From Microtetraspora sp. NBRC 16547 (GTDB taxonomy: Bacteria > Actinomycetota > Actinomycetes > Streptosporangiales > Streptosporangiaceae): a stretch of DNA of 64,000 bases. Below the pieces are notes generated by a model, which made no database searches, had not been told where the DNA came from, and saw only the letters and a list, made by a program, of their open reading frames with translations. The translations under genes were made by a program, and so were the position numbers. Below are positions 42,596-50,903 of the stretch, piece after piece. The stretch lies in the NCBI RefSeq assembly GCF_030268965.1, contig NZ_BSSE01000013.1:5642-69641 (forward strand). The letters are read 5' to 3'. The first letter of the stretch is position 1; every line of letters begins with the position of its first letter.

Positions 42596-45500
42596 TCAGA
42601 CGTTGAAGTACTTCGCCTCCGGGTGGTGGACCACCAGGGCGGAGGTGGCCTGCTCGGGGTGGAGCTGGAACTCCTCCGACAGCGTCACGCCGATGCGGGA
42701 GGGGTCGAGCAGCTCCATGAGCTGAACCTGGTCCTCCAGGTTCGGGCAGGCCGGATAGCCGAAGGAGTATCGGCACCCGGTGATGTTGACCTTGAGCATG
42801 TCGGCGAGGGACTCGTCACCGCCGATCCCCAGCTCGGAGCGGACGCGCGCGTGCCAGTACTCGGCGAGCGCCTCGGTGAGCTGGACGGACAGGCCGTGGA
42901 GTTCGAGGTAGTCGCGGTAGGAGTCCTTCGCGAACAGCTCGGCGGTGGCCTCGCTGATCCGGTTGCCCATCGTGGCCACCTGGAAGGCGACCACGTCGAC
43001 CTCGCCGGAGTCGCGCGACCTGAAGAAGTCGGACAGGCACAGGTGCCGGTCGCGGCGCTGGCGCGGGAACGTGAAGCGGGTCCGCTCGTTGCCGGCGTCG
43101 TCGAGGATGATCAGGCTGTCGCCCTCGCTGACGCACGGGAAGTAGCCGTACGCGACCGCGGCCTCCAGCAGCCCGTCGGTCTGCAGCCGGTCCAGCCACA
43201 TGCGCAGCCGCGGGCGTCCCTCCAGCTCGACGAGCTCCTCGTAGGAGGGCCCGTCCCCGCCGCGCGCCGCCTTGAGGCCCCACTGGCCCATGAACGTGGC
43301 ACGCTCGTCGAGGAAGGCGGCGTAGTCGGCGAGCGGGATGCCCTTGACCACCCGGTCACCGAAGAAGGGCGCCCGGGGGACGGGGTTGTCGGCCGCGACA
43401 TCGGACCTGACCGGCAGGTCCTCGACCGCGGTGCGGGTGAGAACCGCGCCGGTCTTGACCCTGCGGGTGCGCAGCGCGGGCAACTCGGCGCCCACCTCGC
43501 CCCGCTTGACCGCCATGAACGCGTCCATCAGCCGCAGGCCCTCGAAGGCGTCCCTGGCGTACCTGACCTCGCCCTGGAACAGGTCGGCCAGGTCCTGCTC
43601 GACGTACGCCCGGGTCAGTGCGGCGCCGCCGAGGAGCACGGGGTACTTCTCGGAGATCCCCCGGGAGTTCATCTCCTCGAGGTTCTCCTTCATGATGACC
43701 GTCGATTTCACCAGAAGTCCGGACATGCCGATCACATCGGCCTTCTTGTCCTCGGCGGCCTCCAGGATCGCCGACACCGGCTGCTTGATGCCGAGGTTGA
43801 CCACCTCGTAGCCGTTGTTGGACAGGATGATGTCCACGAGGTTCTTGCCGATGTCGTGCACGTCGCCCTTGACGGTGGCGAGGACGATGCGCCCCTTGCC
43901 CACCCCCTCCATGCGCTCCATGTGGGGCTCCAGGTAGGCGACCGCGTTCTTCATGACCTCGGCCGACTGGAGCACGAACGGCAACTGCATCTCGCCGGAG
44001 CCGAACAGGACGCCGACGGTCTTCATGCCGTCGAGCAGCACGTCGTTGATGATCTCCAGGGCGGGCCGCTGGGCGAGCGCCTCGTCCAGGTCGGCCTCCA
44101 GGCCCTTCCTCTCACCGTCGATGATGCGGCGCTTGAGGCGCTCCCACAGCGGGAGCCCGGCCAGCTCGGCCGCCTTGCCCGCCTTCAGCGCGGCGGCGTC
44201 CACGCCCTCGAACAGCTCCATGAACCGCTGCAGCGGGTCGTAGCCCTCGCGGCGCCGATCGTAGATCATGTCGAGCGCGACCTGGCGCTGCTCGTCGGGG
44301 ATCCGCGACATCGGCAGGATCTTGGACGCGTGCACGATGGCCGAGTCGAGCCCGGCGTTGACGCACTCGTTGAGGAAGACGGAGTTCAGCACCATGCGCG
44401 CGGCCGGGTTCAGGCCGAACGACACATTGGACACGCCCAGCGTGGTCTGCACGGTCGGGTGGTGCCGCTTGAGCTCGCGGATCGCCTCGATGGTCTCGAC
44501 GCCGTCGCGGCGGGTCTCCTCTTGCCCGGTGCCGATCGGGAACGTGAGGCAGTCGACGATGATGTCCTCGACCCGCATGCCCCAGTTGTGGACGAGGTCC
44601 TCGATCAGGCGGTCGGCGATCCTGACCTTGGCCTCGGTGGTGCGGGCCTGGCCCTCCTCGTCGATGGTCAGCGCCACGACGGCCGCGCCGTGCTCCCTGA
44701 CCACCCGCATGATCCGGGTGAACCGCGAGTCGGGGCCGTCGCCGTCCTCGTAGTTGACCGAGTTGATGACCGCCCGGCCGCCGAGCATCTCCAGGCCGGC
44801 CTCGATGACGGCGGGCTCGGTGGAGTCGATGACGATCGGCAGCGTGGAGGCGGTGGCGAACCGGAACGCCAGCTCCCGCATGTCCTTCACGCCGTCACGG
44901 CCGACGTAGTCGACGCACAGGTCCAGCAGGTGGGCGCCGTCGCGGGCCTGCGCCCTGGCGATCTCGACGCACTCCTCGTGGTTCTCCGCGAGCATCGCCT
45001 CGCGGAACGCCTTGGAGCCGTTGGCGTTGGTCCGCTCGCCGATGGCGAGGAAGGAGGTGTCCTGGCGGAACGGCACGTGCTGGTAGAGCGAGGAGGCGCC
45101 GGCCTCGGGGCGGGGCCGCCTGGCCTCGCGCCGCCGGCCCCGGACGCGCTCCACGACCTGGCGCAGGTGCTCGGGGGTGGTGCCGCAGCAGCCGCCGACC
45201 AGGGCGAGGCCGTAGTCGCGGGTGAACGCCTCGTGCGCGTCGGCGAGCTCCTCCGCGCTGAGCGGGTAGTAGGCGCCGTCGGCGGTGAGCTGCGGCAGGC
45301 CCGCGTTGGGCATGCAGGACAGCGGCAGCCGGCAGTGCTTGGCCAGGTAGCGCAGGTGCTCGCTCATCTCGGTCGGCCCGGTGGCGCAGTTGAGGCCGAT
45401 CATGTCGACGCCGAGCGGCTCGATCGCGGTCAGCGCGGCCCCGATCTCGGAGCCGAGGAGCATGGCGCCGTTGGTCTCGATCGTCACCTGGGCGATGATC

Positions 45501-46060
45501 GGCACGTCCCGCCCGGCCGCCTCGATGGCCCGCTTGGCGCCCACGACGGCGGCCTTGACCTGGAGCAGGTCCTGGCAGGTCTCGATGATCAGCGCGTCCG
45601 CTCCGCCGCCGATCAGGCCCGCCGCGTTGTCGCGGTAGGCGTCGCGCAGCGTGGCGTACGGCAGGTGCCCCAGCGTGGGCAGCTTGGTGCCCGGGCCCAT
45701 CGAGCCGAGTACGAACCGGGGGTGCTCCGGGGTGGACCACCGGTCGGCCTGCTCGCGGGCGAGCCGCGCTCCGGCCTCGGAGAGCTCGTAGATCCGATCG
45801 GCGATGTCGTATTCACCGAGCGCGGCACGGTTGGCGTTGAAGGTGTTGGTCTCGACACAGTCGACGCCCACCGCGAGGTAGGCGTCGTGCACGGCCCGGA
45901 CGATGTCGGGTCTGCTGACATTGAGGACGTCGTTGCACCCCTCGTGCCCCTGGAAGTCCTCGATCGTGGGATCGTAGGACTGCAGCATGGTGCCCATCGC
46001 CCCGTCGGCCACCAGCACACGCTCGGACAGGGCTCTGCGGAAGGACGGTCCACTCGTCAT
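42596..46060 (-). CDS. metH: Cobalamin-dependent methionine synthase
   Basis: An 1154-residue enzyme that transfers methyl from 5-methyltetrahydrofolate to homocysteine through B12. Modules in order: homocysteine domain (1-310) with zinc ligands Cys225 and Cys291/Cys292; pterin-binding domain (about 335-600, NANGSK and DSTEP); B12 cap (about 650-720) and cobalamin domain with DVHDIGKN (733-740), where His735 is the lower axial ligand; and AdoMet reactivation domain (about 870-1150). Length is slightly shorter than E. coli MetH. TAGGCT six bases before the ATG suggests a leaderless message. No cobalamin riboswitch is visible upstream. Confidence 0.97.
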   Translation of the reverse strand: MTSGPSFRRALSERVLVADGAMGTMLQSYDPTIEDFQGHEGCNDVLNVSRPDIVRAVHDAYLAVGVDCVETNTFNANRAALGEYDIADRIYELSEAGARLAREQADRWSTPEHPRFVLGSMGPGTKLPTLGHLPYATLRDAYRDNAAGLIGGGADALIIETCQDLLQVKAAVVGAKRAIEAAGRDVPIIAQVTIETNGAMLLGSEIGAALTAIEPLGVDMIGLNCATGPTEMSEHLRYLAKHCRLPLSCMPNAGLPQLTADGAYYPLSAEELADAHEAFTRDYGLALVGGCCGTTPEHLRQVVERVRGRRREARRPRPEAGASSLYQHVPFRQDTSFLAIGERTNANGSKAFREAMLAENHEECVEIARAQARDGAHLLDLCVDYVGRDGVKDMRELAFRFATASTLPIVIDSTEPAVIEAGLEMLGGRAVINSVNYEDGDGPDSRFTRIMRVVREHGAAVVALTIDEEGQARTTEAKVRIADRLIEDLVHNWGMRVEDIIVDCLTFPIGTGQEETRRDGVETIEAIRELKRHHPTVQTTLGVSNVSFGLNPAARMVLNSVFLNECVNAGLDSAIVHASKILPMSRIPDEQRQVALDMIYDRRREGYDPLQRFMELFEGVDAAALKAGKAAELAGLPLWERLKRRIIDGERKGLEADLDEALAQRPALEIINDVLLDGMKTVGVLFGSGEMQLPFVLQSAEVMKNAVAYLEPHMERMEGVGKGRIVLATVKGDVHDIGKNLVDIILSNNGYEVVNLGIKQPVSAILEAAEDKKADVIGMSGLLVKSTVIMKENLEEMNSRGISEKYPVLLGGAALTRAYVEQDLADLFQGEVRYARDAFEGLRLMDAFMAVKRGEVGAELPALRTRRVKTGAVLTRTAVEDLPVRSDVAADNPVPRAPFFGDRVVKGIPLADYAAFLDERATFMGQWGLKAARGGDGPSYEELVELEGRPRLRMWLDRLQTDGLLEAAVAYGYFPCVSEGDSLIILDDAGNERTRFTFPRQRRDRHLCLSDFFRSRDSGEVDVVAFQVATMGNRISEATAELFAKDSYRDYLELHGLSVQLTEALAEYWHARVRSELGIGGDESLADMLKVNITGCRYSFGYPACPNLEDQVQLMELLDPSRIGVTLSEEFQLHPEQATSALVVHHPEAKYFNV

Positions 46061-46066
46061 GCGCCA

Positions 46067-46072
46067 AGCCTA
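46067..46072 (-). promoter_or_regulatory. -10 box TAGGCT of metH
   Basis: On the minus strand GGATAGGCTTGGCGC leads directly into the metH ATG without a ribosome-binding site. It is almost the same as the leader of trmI. Confidence 0.55.
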
Positions 46073-46256
46073 TCCGGATACGGGTCGGCGCTTTCGAACG
46101 TGTTGTCCGATGAGAACGATCAGCGGCCTTCGCCCGGTTCCCCCGACCGGCCGGGGCGGACGATCATCGTTGGGCGCGTAGGTGACGCCGGAGGCCCCCT
46201 ACGGAATAGTCTTTGGGGGAAGGCCATATCCCTGTGGGCCAGTGAGGAGGCGGCGC

Positions 46257-47114
46257 GTGATCGAGCTCGAAGGGCTCCCTGAGCTCGTCGACCCGGTGCT
46301 GATCGCCGCGTTCGAAGGGTGGAACGACGCGGGAGAGGCGTCCAGCGGTGTGCTCGCGCACCTCGAGGCGGAGTGGAAGGCCACTCCGCTGGTCGAGCTG
46401 GACGCGGAGGACTACTACGACTTCCAGGTCGCCCGGCCGGTCGTCGAGTTGGGCGACGACGGCCTGACTCGGTCGATCACCTGGCCGACGACCCGGCTGC
46501 TCCTCGCCCGGCCGCCGGGCGCGGAGCGCGACGTCGTGCTGCTGCGCGGCATCGAGCCGAACATGCGCTGGCGCACCTACTGCTCGGAGGTCGTGGGTCT
46601 CTGCCACGAGCTCGGTGTGGACCTGGCGGTGCTGCTGGGCGCGCTGCTCAACGACTCGCCGCACACCAGGCCGGTGCCGATCGTGGGGTCGGTGAGCGAC
46701 CCCGGGATGGCCCGCGCGCTCAACCTCGAAATGACGAAGTACGAAGGCCCCACCGGCATCGTGGGCGTGCTCCAGCACTCCCTCGGCTCGGCCGGGCTGC
46801 GCACCGTCTCGCTGTGGGCGTCGGTGCCGCACTACGTCGCCCAGCCTCCGAACCCCAAGGCCACCCTGGCGCTGCTCCGCAGGATCGAGGACATGCTCGA
46901 CATCCCGATGCCGTACGGCGACCTCGCCGAGGAGGCCAGGGCATGGGAGCACGGCGTGGACGAGCTGGCCGCCCAGGACAGCGAGGTCGCCGAGTACGTC
47001 CGGGAGCTGGAGGAGCGCAAGGACGCCACCGAGCTGCCGGAGGCGAGCGGCGACGCCATCGCGGCCGAGTTCGAGCGCTACCTGCGCCGCCGGGACCGCG
47101 GCACCGACGGCTGA
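46257..47114 (+). CDS. PAC2 family protein
   Basis: A 285-residue protein of the PAC2 (proteasome assembly chaperone 2-like, formerly DUF75) family. Family blocks are LIAAFEGWNDAGEA near the start, LLGALLNDSPHTRP and GVLQHSLGSAGLRTVSLWASVPHYV, and the C-terminal half is helical. Eukaryotic and archaeal homologues help assemble the 20S core; whether the actinobacterial ones do is not established. The start is GTG 46257 with ribosome-binding site GAGGAGG; the upstream open frame is not used. It lies divergent to metH. Confidence 0.88.
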   Translation: MIELEGLPELVDPVLIAAFEGWNDAGEASSGVLAHLEAEWKATPLVELDAEDYYDFQVARPVVELGDDGLTRSITWPTTRLLLARPPGAERDVVLLRGIEPNMRWRTYCSEVVGLCHELGVDLAVLLGALLNDSPHTRPVPIVGSVSDPGMARALNLEMTKYEGPTGIVGVLQHSLGSAGLRTVSLWASVPHYVAQPPNPKATLALLRRIEDMLDIPMPYGDLAEEARAWEHGVDELAAQDSEVAEYVRELEERKDATELPEASGDAIAAEFERYLRRRDRGTDG

Positions 47115-47248
47115 CCCCCGCATCGCCGCCCCGGCGGTGAAATGTCGGATCCGCCGGTGCCACCGGAGCAATACGGATTTAACAGAGATTGGAACGCGCC
47201 CGGCACGGGCATCTCGTTGTGGTGTCGTCGTCGCCGCGGGGAGCGTGC

Positions 47249-47725
47249 ATGAGTGCCCGGCAGATCCGAATGTTCACCGATCCTTCGCTACGCACCGTAG
47301 CCGAACCGGTCACGACCTTCGATCGTTCCGTACGCGATCTCGTCCGGTCACTCACCGCGACCATGCGGGCCGGCGCGGGGCGGGCCGGGCTGGCCGCGCC
47401 GCAGATCGGCGTCCCGCTCCGGGTGATCGCCTTCGAGGTGGACGGGAGGGCGGGGCACATCGTCAACCCGCGCCTGGAGGTCTCCGGCCGGGTGATCCGG
47501 GCCGATGAGGCGTGCCTGTCCGCTCCCGACCGGTGGTGGCCGTTGGAGCGCTCCTTCGCCGCCGTCGCCCGCGGCAGGGACATGTACGGCAAGCCGATCA
47601 CGGTCCGCGGCATCGGCATGCTGGCGCGCGTGCTCCAGCACGAGGCCGACCACCTCGACGGCGTCCTCTTCATCGACCACCTGCCCGCGGAGGAGCGGGA
47701 GCGCTTCCTCGCCGCCATCCCGTAG
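47249..47725 (+). CDS. def: Peptide deformylase
   Basis: A 158-residue metalloenzyme that removes the formyl group from nascent proteins. Motif I GLAAPQIG (47-54), motif II EACLS (87-91) with metal ligand Cys89, and motif III QHEADHLDG (130-138) with His131 and His135 are all visible. Motif II has Ala where most family members have Gly (EGCLS), a small departure. The start is ATG 47249 (RBS GGGGAG). It follows the PAC2 gene and precedes a 372-bp gap with a tandem repeat. Confidence 0.92.
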   Translation: MSARQIRMFTDPSLRTVAEPVTTFDRSVRDLVRSLTATMRAGAGRAGLAAPQIGVPLRVIAFEVDGRAGHIVNPRLEVSGRVIRADEACLSAPDRWWPLERSFAAVARGRDMYGKPITVRGIGMLARVLQHEADHLDGVLFIDHLPAEERERFLAAIP

Positions 47726-47797
47726 GCGTTCGACCGGGCGCTCAGCGTGCCGTCCCGCGCGCCGCGAGAAAGCCCGGCGCAGGACATAGCGCCGGAC

Positions 47798-47929
47798 ACA
47801 GGGCCGAGCACAGGGCCGAGCACAGGGCCGAGCACAGGGCCGAGCACAGGGCCGAGCACAGGGCCGAGCACAGGGCCGAGCACAGGGCCGAGCACAGGGC
47901 CGAGCACAGGGCCGAGCACAGGGCCGGAC
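47798..47929. repeat. 12-bp tandem repeat, 11 copies
   Basis: Ten exact copies of ACAGGGCCGAGC (47798-47917) are followed by one divergent unit. The period is a multiple of three, so the array is open in frame with the downstream amidase gene and would encode TGPS repeats; there is no ribosome-binding site before it, so I treat it as non-coding. It lies between the deformylase stop and the structured leader of the amidase gene. Confidence 0.9.
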
Positions 47930-47961
47930 AATACGGCGGATAGCACGGCGGACTGGCTGCC

Positions 47962-48097
47962 GGATACCGCAGTGGACATTCGCGTCACTATCCGACCACG
48001 AGGAGTAGCCGTCTCCGACCCTGGGGACGATGGCTTCGACCTGCCCTGCCGGACGTGGAAACCCCGAGAATCCACGCTCAACTCGGGGAGGGTCAAC
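47962..48097 (+). promoter_or_regulatory. Structured 5' leader with H-type pseudoknot over the RBS
   Basis: Three foldable elements precede ATG 48098. First, GGAT/ATCC and AGTG(G)AC/GTCACT form a bulged hairpin (47962-47993). Second, GTCTCC (48011-48016) pairs with GGGGAC (48023-48028). Third, an H-type pseudoknot: stem 1 CGTGGA (48054-48059) with TCCACG (48071-48076); stem 2 CCCCGAG (48062-48068) with CTCGGGG (48082-48088). Its loops are AA, AA and CTCAA. Stem 2 uses the first half of the Shine-Dalgarno run GGGGAGGG (48085-48092). The geometry suggests translational control. No known riboswitch class matched by eye. Confidence 0.5.
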
Positions 48098-49528
48098 ATG
48101 TCCGTGTTCTTCTGCGGTCTCACGCCGGCTGGTGAGCCCGCGCACTCCGGCGACCTCGGGCCGGCTCCCGAGGTCGCGCGCACACGCGGTCTCACGCCGG
48201 CTGTGGAGGCCGCGGTTTCCGGCGGCCATCCGCCGGACGCCCCCGCGGGTCACACCGCGGCCATCGGCGCGGGAGACGGGTCCGCTGGCCGACTGGTGGT
48301 CCCAGACGGCGGCGCTCTCGGCCGGGTGGGCGAGGCGGCGATCAGCCGGCGGGCGTTCCTGGCGCTCGGGGGCGGGGTCGCGGGCGGCGCGCTGCTCCAG
48401 CCGCTGGCGCCGGCCCGGCCACCGGCCGGGGCCGCGTCCTCGGCCACCCGCGCGTCCGGCGCCAGGACCTCCGGCACCGCCGGGAGCCCGACCGGCGGCG
48501 CGGCCTCGGGCCCCACAGGCGGCTCGGCCACGGCCGGGACATCGGGGGCGTCGGGCGCTTCGGCGGCGACGACCACAGCCGCGACCACGGGGGCCGCGAC
48601 CGCGGGGACGGCGACGGCGACCGACACGGCGCCCGAGGCCGCGACGGCGGAGGCAGAGACATTGACAGCGGGCGACACGGCGGGCGACACGGCGGGCGGG
48701 ACCGCGACGGCGGAAACCTCGACGAGCACAGCACCGAGCGCGGCGCCCGTGGCGGTGTCGAGGTCCGCGGCGAGGTCCGCGACGGGGACCGCGTTACCCA
48801 CCCCGCCGCACATCCATTCACGGCAGCAGTGGCATGCCCGTCCGCCACGGCGGCCCGCCCGGGTGGTCGACCACGCGCCGGACCGGATCGTCGTCCACCA
48901 CACGGCGACGGCCAACGTGGCCGACACCGGCATCGGCGCCGCCTTCCGGCTGTCACAGGCGATCCAGCGGTACCACATGGGCCGCAACGGCTGGGACGAC
49001 ATCGGCGAGCAGTTCACGATCAGCCGCGGCGGCTACGTCATGGAGGGAAGGAACGGCACGCTGGCCGCCATCGCGCGCGGTGAGCACGTGGTCGGCGCAC
49101 ACACGGCCAACCACAACACCCACACGGTCGGCATCGAGACCGAGGGCACGTACATGACCGAGTTGCCCCTCCACGGCCAGATCGTGGCACTGACCCGCCT
49201 CGCGGCCTGGCTCTGCGGGATCTACGGGCTCGACCCCGACGTGGCGATCATCGGCCACCGCGACCTCAACACCACCTCGTGCCCGGGCGACAGCCTCTAC
49301 GCGTACCTGCCCGAGCTGCGCCGCCGGGTGATCCGGCGGATGGCGCGGTTCCAGGACCCGGCCCAGGCGGCGGCCCTGGCGGCCAGGGCGGCTCAGGCCG
49401 CCCCGCCGGTCCCGCTGGAGCGCCGGCCGCCGCGGCGGCTCGCCCTCCCCGGCCGGCTGGACTTCCTCGGCAGCGCCGCGCCGTTCGAGCACGGCCCCGC
49501 CGTAGGAGGGCGCGACCTTACGGGCTGA
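48098..49528 (+). CDS. Tat-exported N-acetylmuramoyl-L-alanine amidase (PGRP type)
   Basis: A 476-residue protein. A twin-arginine signal SRRAFLALGGGVAGG is centred on Arg84/Arg85, behind an unusually long N-terminal stretch that contains a 17-bp direct repeat 72 bp apart (48114-48130 and 48186-48202). A long Ala/Thr/Gly-rich linker (about 110-240) follows. The amidase_2/PGRP domain (about 265-430) has zinc ligands in IVVHHTAT and GHRDLNTTSCPGD. It should cleave peptidoglycan between MurNAc and L-Ala. The start is ATG 48098 with a GGGGAGGG ribosome-binding site; later GTG codons at residues 67 and 77 are alternatives. Confidence 0.88.
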   Translation: MSVFFCGLTPAGEPAHSGDLGPAPEVARTRGLTPAVEAAVSGGHPPDAPAGHTAAIGAGDGSAGRLVVPDGGALGRVGEAAISRRAFLALGGGVAGGALLQPLAPARPPAGAASSATRASGARTSGTAGSPTGGAASGPTGGSATAGTSGASGASAATTTAATTGAATAGTATATDTAPEAATAEAETLTAGDTAGDTAGGTATAETSTSTAPSAAPVAVSRSAARSATGTALPTPPHIHSRQQWHARPPRRPARVVDHAPDRIVVHHTATANVADTGIGAAFRLSQAIQRYHMGRNGWDDIGEQFTISRGGYVMEGRNGTLAAIARGEHVVGAHTANHNTHTVGIETEGTYMTELPLHGQIVALTRLAAWLCGIYGLDPDVAIIGHRDLNTTSCPGDSLYAYLPELRRRVIRRMARFQDPAQAAALAARAAQAAPPVPLERRPPRRLALPGRLDFLGSAAPFEHGPAVGGRDLTG

Positions 49529-49999
49529 GCGGACCGCATGACACTTTCCGACCGACGGAACTTTGATCACGATTCGGAACCGGGGTAAACCGGGCAAGAG
49601 GAGCAGACGTCAGCGTTGACACCCTACTGTGCGGTTGGTCATATGTGTTTGACGATCAGCCGCCGCTAGGGGTTACGCGCTTTTTCCTTCCTCCGAGCCC
49701 GAACCCCGGTGCTGGCGCAAGAGACGCAGTTCGGCGGGGGTGGGGCATTGAGCGAGATCCGTTCAAAAATCGGGGCAAAGGGCGTACCACGCGATTAGCC
49801 ACCCGGGACATAGATCAGGAATGTAACGTAGCCCTCGTTTTTCGGCGGAATTTCGGCCGTCCCGCCAACCCGACCGAGCCGTCGTGAGACCTGTCCAGGT
49901 ACATTCCAACGTCCTCACAGAAAGCGACGGGCAACGTGCCCCCCGCGCCGACGACGCCGTCAGCACCATGCCCCGAATGCCCCGGAGGATCTTCATAAC
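49529..49999 (+). promoter_or_regulatory. Promoter and long leader of the glycan operon
   Basis: TTGACA (49616-49621) and TCATAT (49639-49644) with 17-bp spacing form a near-consensus promoter. Transcription would begin near 49651, leaving a leader of about 350 nt before ATG 50000. Within it, GGAATGTA (49818-49825) pairs perfectly with TACATTCC (49900-49907), enclosing a GGCGG/CCGCC hairpin (49844-49848 with 49862-49866). The stretch is AT-richer than the genes and shows no credible ORF. No known RNA family could be assigned. GGAGG precedes the ATG by 11 bases. Confidence 0.5.
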
Positions 50000-50833
50000 A
50001 TGAACCCCGAGAGCACCAAATCTCTCTCGCGTTTACATTTAACGACATTCACTCACAAGTCGTCCAGTGACGGCTTTATCCGCCTAACGCCCGATATGGC
50101 GATCTCACCGCGCGTCAGCGTCGTAGTGCCCGCTCTCAACGAGGCCGAGAACCTCCCGCACGTTTTCGCGACCCTCCCCCGCTGGGTGAGCGAGGTCGTC
50201 CTGGTCGACGGCAACTCGACGGACGACACCGTCGCGGTGGCCCGGCGGCTGCGGCCGGGCCTGCGGGTGGTCCAGCAGACCGGAAAGGGCAAGGGCGACG
50301 CCCTGGCCGCCGGTTTCGCGGCCTGCACGGGCGACATCATCGTGATGATCGACGCCGACGGCTCCACCGACGGCCGGGAGATCATCAGATTCGTCGGCGC
50401 GCTTGTCGCGGGCGCCGACTACGCCAAGGGGTCCCGGTTCGCCAGCGGCGGCGGAAGCGACGACATCACGCTCACCAGGCGGTTCGGCAACTTCGTCCTC
50501 AGCACGCTGGTCAACCGCCTGTACGGCACCCGCTACACCGACCTGTGCTACGGCTACAACGCCTTCTGGGCCCGGCACCTCGACGCGCTCGGCCTCGACT
50601 GCGACGGTTTCGAAGTCGAGACGCTGATGAACATCCGCGCTGCCAGGGCCGGGCTGCGGGTACACGAGATCCCCAGCCACGAGCACAACCGCATCCACGG
50701 CACGAGCAACCTGCGGGCGATCCGCGACGGCTGGCGGGTGCTGAAGACCATCGTGCGCGAGCGCCTCTCGCCGGCGCCGGCCGCGGAGCCGAACCATTCC
50801 AGCGCTCCCGCGGCCGGGCAAGGGGCGGCGTAA
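50000..50833 (+). CDS. Family 2 glycosyltransferase (DPM1/dolichol-phosphate-sugar synthase-like)
   Basis: A 277-residue GT-A enzyme. SVVVPALNEAENL (residues 40-52), the metal-binding DADGSTDG (about 118-125) and KGSRFASGGGSDDITLTRR place it with polyprenyl-phosphate sugar transferases. It is soluble, without a C-terminal membrane domain. It likely makes a lipid-linked sugar donor for the operon. Start ATG 50000; a second ATG at 50096 would remove a weakly conserved 32-residue extension. First gene of the glycan operon. Confidence 0.88.
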   Translation: MNPESTKSLSRLHLTTFTHKSSSDGFIRLTPDMAISPRVSVVVPALNEAENLPHVFATLPRWVSEVVLVDGNSTDDTVAVARRLRPGLRVVQQTGKGKGDALAAGFAACTGDIIVMIDADGSTDGREIIRFVGALVAGADYAKGSRFASGGGSDDITLTRRFGNFVLSTLVNRLYGTRYTDLCYGYNAFWARHLDALGLDCDGFEVETLMNIRAARAGLRVHEIPSHEHNRIHGTSNLRAIRDGWRVLKTIVRERLSPAPAAEPNHSSAPAAGQGAA

Positions 50834-50903
50834 GAAGCGTGAGCAGAGGTCGGGACGAGATGAGGCGATTTCGTCTCGGCCTCGAGAAGGGGGATCTTCA
50901 GCA

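Noticed and set aside
46061-46256. Cobalamin riboswitch upstream of metH
   Set aside because: The metH promoter appears leaderless and no B12-box or other known motif is seen.
42623-46282. 1219-codon open frame antisense to metH
   Set aside because: It is the mirror frame of a GC-rich coding gene, has no family motif, and metH is complete on the other strand.
47747-48097. In-frame N-terminal extension of the amidase with TGPS repeats
   Set aside because: No ribosome-binding site before GTG 47747 and it would bury the Tat signal at residue 200; ATG 48098 has a strong site.
47930-48097. Cyclic di-AMP (ydaO) riboswitch before the cell-wall amidase
   Set aside because: The gene context fits, but the conserved ydaO sequence blocks are absent; the region is left as an unassigned structured leader.
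49645-49887. 80-codon ORF in the leader of the glycan operon
   Set aside because: Codon third positions are mixed, unlike genes of this genome, and no ribosome-binding site is seen.
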